Source of the DNA: UBA9732 sp031935845
Lineage (GTDB): Bacteria > Spirochaetota > Spirochaetia > Sphaerochaetales > Sphaerochaetaceae
Reading direction: 5' to 3'
Assembly: GCA_031935845.1 (NCBI GenBank)
Contig: JAJBWA010000070.1
Location: 1 to 11,431 of the forward strand
Length of the DNA: 11,431 nt
The notes under the pieces are model-generated. The model saw only the letters and a program-made list of their open reading frames with translations. It ran no database searches and was not told where the DNA came from. The position numbers and the translations under genes are program-made. Shown piece by piece: positions 6,969-11,431 of this stretch (position 1 is the stretch's first letter; every line of letters starts with the position of its first letter).

Positions 6969-8102
6969 ATGAGGAAAATACCCAGGAACTACATTACGGC
7001 ATCCATCCTCTGCGTCTTCGTGATTGCGGCGGTCATCTATCTTGGAATCGGCTTCAGTTCGGCAAAGGAAAAGGAACCCATCTATCCGGGCGCCGGAGTA
7101 ACCGACGTCAGGATGCTCAGCGACTGGTATCCGGAACTCAAGGGCACGAACGGAGATACCGAGGTCTATATCCTCGACAGCGGTGTCCCGGGGGCATCGA
7201 TGCTGGTCCTTGGCGGAACACATCCGAATGAGCCGTCCGGATTCATAAGTGCGGTCATGCTCATCGAATACTGCCGGCCTGCTGCCGGAACCCTGTATGT
7301 CATTCCCCGTGCGAACAACAGTGCATTCACGTGCACCGATCCGCAGGAAGCGGCTCCGATGAGGTTCTACATCGATACCGACGGCGGCACCAGATGGTTC
7401 CGTTTCGGAAGCCGTGCGACGAACCCGATCGACCAGTGGCCCGACAGCGAGGTCTATGTCCACGCATCATCCGGCCAGAAACTGTCCGGCAGCGAGACCC
7501 GGAACCTCAACAGGGCCTATCCCGGCAACGAGGACGGTACGTTCACCGAGAAGGTTGCATACGGAATCACGAGCCTGATAATCGGGGAGGGCATAGACAT
7601 CACCGTGGACCTGCACGAGGCATCGCCGGAGTACACCACCGTGAACGCCATTGTGGCCCATGAGGATGCGCTTGATCTTGCTGCGCTGACGCTGTGGGAT
7701 GTGGAGGAGGATTTCCAGATAACCCTGGAGAAGTCGCCGACCAACCTTCACGGCCTGACGCACAGGGAGCTGGGAGACTTCACGGATACCATGGCCCTGC
7801 TGATGGAGACGGCCAATGCTTCACAGGGGCGCCTGCACGGAAAGATCGATTCGGATCTGGTCGTTACCGGCAAGGACAAGTTCTACGCCAGGGCCGCGAC
7901 ATACGGTGCAGTGACGGTTCCCTACGATGAGAACGGAATCAGCCTGTCCGAACGTTGTGCCAGGCACATTACCTGCATAGTCCATTTTGCAGACGAGTAT
8001 CAGTTTGCAGGTGACGGCAGGGTGCTGGATCTCGGAGACATGCCCACGTACAGGCAGATTCTTGCAAACGGCATAGGACATTATCTGAGTTCTCCCGAGT
8101 GA
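6969..8102 (+). CDS. Membrane-anchored M14 metallopeptidase (AstE/aspartoacylase-like), copy 2
   Basis: This 377-aa paralogue of the enzyme at 3605 starts at ATG 6969, 5 nt after GAGG; the in-frame GTG at 6963 lies inside that ribosome binding site. A hydrophobic segment (~8-30) gives a signal anchor or signal peptide. The M14 residues are all canonical: GGTHPNE (His85, Glu88), NLNRAYPG (Asn181, Arg182), VDLHEA (His216) and LLMETAN (Glu280). The paralogue-specific block FRFGSRATNPIDQWPD (144-159) is present. The N-terminal stretch VTDVRMLSDWYPELKGT matches copy 1 nearly residue for residue. It begins 7 bp after the small membrane gene and ends in a TGATG overlap with the next M14 gene. An intact active site suggests a working extracytoplasmic amidohydrolase or carboxypeptidase; the acyl or amino acid group recognised is unknown. 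Confidence 0.87.
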   Translation: MRKIPRNYITASILCVFVIAAVIYLGIGFSSAKEKEPIYPGAGVTDVRMLSDWYPELKGTNGDTEVYILDSGVPGASMLVLGGTHPNEPSGFISAVMLIEYCRPAAGTLYVIPRANNSAFTCTDPQEAAPMRFYIDTDGGTRWFRFGSRATNPIDQWPDSEVYVHASSGQKLSGSETRNLNRAYPGNEDGTFTEKVAYGITSLIIGEGIDITVDLHEASPEYTTVNAIVAHEDALDLAALTLWDVEEDFQITLEKSPTNLHGLTHRELGDFTDTMALLMETANASQGRLHGKIDSDLVVTGKDKFYARAATYGAVTVPYDENGISLSERCARHITCIVHFADEYQFAGDGRVLDLGDMPTYRQILANGIGHYLSSPE

Positions 8103-9052
8103 TGAGAAAGATTCATGCAATCTTTGCCATATTGATTTTCCTTGTCCTCTTTGTTCCCGCATGCAGCAAGAGACAGGCGGATGTTCAGTCATCTGTTTCC
8201 GAGGTTCCCGCGGCTGCTTCTTCGGATTCCGATTCTCCTGATCTGACTGACAGCGGTTATCAGCGCGTCAAAGTTGCCGGAACCGAGGTCCTGTGGGACG
8301 GATATCGGGCAATCGAGCCCGACAGCCGGCTGGATATCTACGCCATGAGCATGGCGGATTTCGGAGATTTCCTCACCGAACGGTTTCCGGTCACCGTGAG
8401 CACGTACACCATAATGGAAGGTACGGTGTGCGAGACGCAGGTGACCCACATCCACAGCGACAAGGAGGGTCCTTCGATCTACATTGTCGGCGGTGTCCAC
8501 GGGGACGAGAAGGCAGCCTGGTACAGCGCCGTGCTCATGCGTAGCGCCACGATTTCCTGCGGAGACCTGTATGTCCTGGCTCCGGCCAATGCCGAAGGTG
8601 CCCGCAACGATACTCGTTACGTTACCGGACGGCAGGACCTGAACAGGAGCTTCCCGGGCGACCCTGATGGAGACGAGGCCCAGCAGCTGGCTTATGCCAT
8701 ATTCGGCGACATAAGGCTGCGCAAGCCCGATCTTGTGCTGGACCTGCACGAGGCCATAGTGATGAGTCAGAGTCGTGATTTTCTGGGAAGCACGTATATT
8801 TTCACTGATCTTGCCGGAATGGAGGACCTGTTCTTCGACCTCCTGTTCTCAACGCAGGACGGAACCATCTGCCACAACGAGTTCGGCTATACCGGTCCCG
8901 GTCCCGACGGAAGCGTGAACGCGGAAGTCACGAAGCGCCTGCACATCCCCGTCATAACGGTGGAGACTTTCAGGGGGTTCGATATATACCGGAGGGTGCA
9001 GGATCAGCTGGACACCATCGGATTTGTGCTTGATTATTATGGTATGAGGTGA
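8102..9052 (+). CDS. M14-family (AstE/AspA-like) metallohydrolase lipoprotein
   Basis: This 316-aa protein starts at ATG 8102, overlapping the previous stop by one base (TGATG), so translation is probably coupled. The signal peptide ends in lipobox VPAC with Cys21 as lipid site, then a Ser/Ala/Asp-rich linker to ~50. Its catalytic set is complete: GGVHGDE (His133, Glu136), DLNRSFPG (Asn181, Arg182), LDLHEA (His216) and VITVETF (Glu288). This arrangement is typical of the succinylglutamate desuccinylase/aspartoacylase branch of M14. It lacks the TNPxDQWPD block of the other two M14 proteins here and is a more distant relative, not a third copy of the same duplication. As a lipoprotein it should sit on a membrane facing the periplasm or cell surface. 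Substrate unknown; N-acyl amino acids or short peptides are reasonable guesses. Confidence 0.87.
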   Translation: MRKIHAIFAILIFLVLFVPACSKRQADVQSSVSEVPAAASSDSDSPDLTDSGYQRVKVAGTEVLWDGYRAIEPDSRLDIYAMSMADFGDFLTERFPVTVSTYTIMEGTVCETQVTHIHSDKEGPSIYIVGGVHGDEKAAWYSAVLMRSATISCGDLYVLAPANAEGARNDTRYVTGRQDLNRSFPGDPDGDEAQQLAYAIFGDIRLRKPDLVLDLHEAIVMSQSRDFLGSTYIFTDLAGMEDLFFDLLFSTQDGTICHNEFGYTGPGPDGSVNAEVTKRLHIPVITVETFRGFDIYRRVQDQLDTIGFVLDYYGMR

Positions 9053-9054
9053 AT

Positions 9055-9363
9055 ATGGACGGAAATCTTCAGAGGGCAAAGGCTTTTTATTCGCGCGCAT
9101 CGCAGTCCACCGACCTGAGTCACAGGCTGCTGTGTCTTTACGATGGTTTCGTGAGTCTCTACGGACCTGCCGATGCCTGCAGGCGTGCTGCCGCGGAGGC
9201 CTTTGTGGATTTCCGCATGCTTCACAGGATGATCGACGGCTGCATGGCCGACGGGGATTCCGACAACGGCAGGTCAGGCGGATATCTGGCACCTACAAAG
9301 GAGATGGTAGAGGCACTTGAAACGGCTCTCGGAAGAATCATATCAGTCGGAGAAAGGGAATGA
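9055..9363 (+). CDS. Hypothetical 102-aa cytoplasmic protein
   Basis: ATG 9055 follows GAGG (9046-9049) by 5 nt and lies 2 bp after the M14 lipoprotein stop. The next gene overlaps its end by 4 bp (ATGA). The product is 102 aa, mostly alpha-helical in character and soluble, with no signal peptide or membrane segment. Helix-like stretches at ~5-35, ~41-62 and ~82-98 surround a Gly/Asp/Asn-rich break (ADGDSDNGRSGGY, ~67-79). I recognise no family. Tight coupling on both sides shows it is part of the operon, but its position gives no clear function. Confidence 0.7.
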   Translation: MDGNLQRAKAFYSRASQSTDLSHRLLCLYDGFVSLYGPADACRRAAAEAFVDFRMLHRMIDGCMADGDSDNGRSGGYLAPTKEMVEALETALGRIISVGERE

Positions 9364-10169
9364 ACGGATTCTTCAGGGAACTTGAGGAAAAGAAGAAGGT
9401 CCTGGTCTTCGGCCACAGGGGTTTCAGCCAGGATTATCCGGAGAACACCATGCTGTCCTTCAGCCGGTGCGCAGACAATCCCCTGATAGACGGGGTTGAG
9501 CTTGACGTGCACGTTTGCCGCAGCGGAGAGGTCGTGGTGGCACATGACTTCTCGCTGAAGCGCACGGCAGGTATGGATTGCGAGATCGAGGATCTCTCGC
9601 TGGACGAGCTCAGGGACATTGACGTGGGTTCGTTCAAGGATCCGAAGTTCTCTGATGCAAGGATTCCGCTTCTGACGGAACTGTTCTCAGGGTTCGGAGA
9701 CCGTTTTCTATATGATATAGAGCTCAAGGTCAAGGCGGGGCACGTCAACCGGATGCTCTCTCGCAAGGTCATCGACATAATCACTGAATTCGGGCTGTGG
9801 CCCAACGTCCTTGTCTCGAGCTTCAACCCTCTGGCACTCAGGGCTTTCAGACGCGAGTGCCGTCTGCAACATCTGGGCGCACCTCAGACGGCCGACATCT
9901 TTGCCCGCAGCAAGGATATCCCCAAAGTCCTCTGGAACGGCGCCGGACATATCTTGTCACGCAGCAGTTATCAGAAACCCGAATCGAAGCAGGTGGATGA
10001 TGCATACCTGCGTTCACACGGCAGGCTTCCGGTAATCACATGGACCGTGAACACCGAGGCCGAAGCACGGCGTCTTCTTGCCCTTAACAGGCCTCGGATG
10101 AAGGTTTTCGGCCTCATCGGCAATGATCCCCACATGCTTGCACAGACTGTAAGTCATTGGACGGACTGA
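9360..10169 (+). CDS. Glycerophosphodiester phosphodiesterase (GDPD family)
   Basis: This 269-aa protein has the GDPD TIM-barrel motifs in order: FGHRG (His19, Arg20), PENT (27-30), GVELDVH (Glu47, Asp49, the metal-binding pair), VVVAHD (His62) and YDIELK (Glu121, Lys123). Later SSFNPLALRAFR and ITWTVNTEAEA match the usual second half. His19 and His62 are the expected acid/base pair. The reaction is hydrolysis of a glycerophosphodiester to glycerol 3-phosphate and an alcohol. No signal peptide is present, so it acts in the cytoplasm. The usual GIITDxP near the C-terminus reads GLIGNDP (251-257), a modest change. Its start overlaps the preceding stop (ATGA), placing it last in the operon. Size is close to UgpQ-type cytoplasmic enzymes (~250 aa). 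I see no clear terminator after it. Confidence 0.92.
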   Translation: MNGFFRELEEKKKVLVFGHRGFSQDYPENTMLSFSRCADNPLIDGVELDVHVCRSGEVVVAHDFSLKRTAGMDCEIEDLSLDELRDIDVGSFKDPKFSDARIPLLTELFSGFGDRFLYDIELKVKAGHVNRMLSRKVIDIITEFGLWPNVLVSSFNPLALRAFRRECRLQHLGAPQTADIFARSKDIPKVLWNGAGHILSRSSYQKPESKQVDDAYLRSHGRLPVITWTVNTEAEARRLLALNRPRMKVFGLIGNDPHMLAQTVSHWTD

Positions 10170-10227
10170 AGTTCCTGCTCCCGCAGACAGGTGCATCAAT
10201 TATTTCTCAAATTTTTGAAAAAGAGTG

Positions 10228-10257
10228 TTGACATTCTTGGGGGGAATCGAGTATGTT
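10228..10257 (+). promoter_or_regulatory. rRNA operon promoter P1
   Basis: A perfect -35 TTGACA (10228-10233) and a -10 TATGTT (10252-10257, 4 of 6) are spaced 18 bp. AT-rich sequence at ~10197-10222 upstream resembles an UP element. Transcription would begin near 10264, at the base of a strong leader hairpin, about 255 bp before 16S. Position and strength fit an rRNA promoter. Confidence 0.6.
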
Positions 10258-10263
10258 CATAGA

Positions 10264-10517
10264 GCACGCTTCGAGGATGCTCGAGGAAAGTGCAACGGAT
10301 TTTTACAGAGATATTAAAGAAGAGAAGGTTAAGTAAAGGATTATGACGATTGCTTAGGCCGTTGGTCATAGTTCAGTTACGGAAGCATGAGGGCTTCCAG
10401 TCAATTCAAAGATTCGGACAGAAGATAACGATCAGTTGTTCGGAAGCATCCGGAAGGATGCGGAGTTGACAGGAGATAACTTGAATCAATAATTCCGGTC
10501 TTCGGACCGGGTTTCAA
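10264..10517 (+). other. Structured 16S rRNA leader
   Basis: This ~250-bp stretch holds no convincing gene but has a series of hairpins. At 10264-10293 GCAC/GTGC encloses CTTCGAG-GATG-CTCGAGG. TATGAC/GTCATA lies at 10342-10370 and GGAAGC/GCTTCC at 10381-10398. GCATCC-GGAA-GGATGC, with a GNRA loop, lies at 10446-10461. CCGGTC-TTCG-GACCGG, with a UUCG loop, lies at 10495-10510. Between ~10300 and 10340 it is purine-rich and unstructured. The arrangement suits an rRNA leader involved in antitermination, folding or RNase processing. I could not identify a boxA element. Confidence 0.55.
10466..10493 (+). promoter_or_regulatory. Possible second rRNA promoter P2
   Basis: TTGACA (10466-10471) and AATAAT (10488-10493, 5 of 6) are spaced 16 bp, a near-consensus pair. 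The start point would be near 10500, only ~18 bp before mature 16S and inside the UUCG hairpin. That is unusually close, so this may be chance or a minor promoter. Confidence 0.35.

Positions 10518-11431
<914 letters not shown>

Noticed and set aside
8099..8101. GTG start for the M14 lipoprotein
   Set aside because: ATG 8102 gives the standard TGATG coupling and a typical basic N-terminus for a signal peptide.
9049..9054. GTG start for the 102-aa protein
   Set aside because: It overlaps the GAGG site; ATG 9055 has proper spacing.
10174..10191. CTGC/GCAG and CCTG/CAGG hairpin after the GDPD gene as a terminator
   Set aside because: The stems are only 4 bp and no T-tract follows directly.

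Overview
The window comes from a bacterium that is most likely a spirochaete. The right end holds the first ~914 nt of a 16S rRNA gene. Its conserved blocks (GTAACACGTAGGGGGCG after the 530 loop, GTAGATATCTGG in the 690 region) match spirochaetal 16S as I remember it, perhaps on the Sphaerochaetales side; this rests on memory, not a search. Three genes start with lipoprotein signals whose lipoboxes are relaxed (FTGC, FASC, VPAC), which also fits a spirochaete. All genes lie on the + strand and are tightly packed.

Layout. Positions 1-126 hold a 41-codon ORF of unknown function, followed by a strong intrinsic terminator (171-195). Next comes a lipoprotein of the gamma-glutamyltransferase (GGT) Ntn-hydrolase family (214-2046). 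After a 125-bp gap a long run of genes begins: a DctM-like (IT/TRAP large-permease type) transporter (2172-3434), a 48-aa two-helix membrane protein (3448-3594), and a membrane-anchored M14 metallopeptidase of the AstE/aspartoacylase type (3605-4750). A 52-bp AT-rich gap, likely with an internal promoter, precedes a lipoprotein resembling the DUF6305 family (4803-5510). The permease / tiny two-helix protein / M14 trio then repeats (5524-6801, 6812-6961, 6969-8102). A third M14 enzyme that is a lipoprotein (8102-9052), a 102-aa unknown protein (9055-9363) and a glycerophosphodiester phosphodiesterase (9360-10169) finish the run. An rRNA promoter region and a structured leader lead into 16S.

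The main observation is the duplicated trio built around the lipoprotein. The two tiny proteins are too short for default gene callers but are clearly related to each other and sit in the same slot. A classical TRAP transporter has a large permease (DctM), a four-helix small subunit (DctQ) and a solute-binding protein. Here the DctQ slot is taken by a ~48-aa two-helix protein, and the DUF6305-like lipoprotein is a candidate extracytoplasmic partner. Four predicted extracytoplasmic hydrolases accompany it: the GGT-like protein and three M14 enzymes. My inference is a system that cleaves gamma-glutamyl or N-acyl amino acid type amides outside the cytoplasm and imports the products. The first module looks diverged from the second: its permease lacks the C-terminal PPT-type motif and its M14 enzyme has NxDR in place of NxNR. 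This suggests a different substrate or a regulatory role. The substrate cannot be named from sequence alone.
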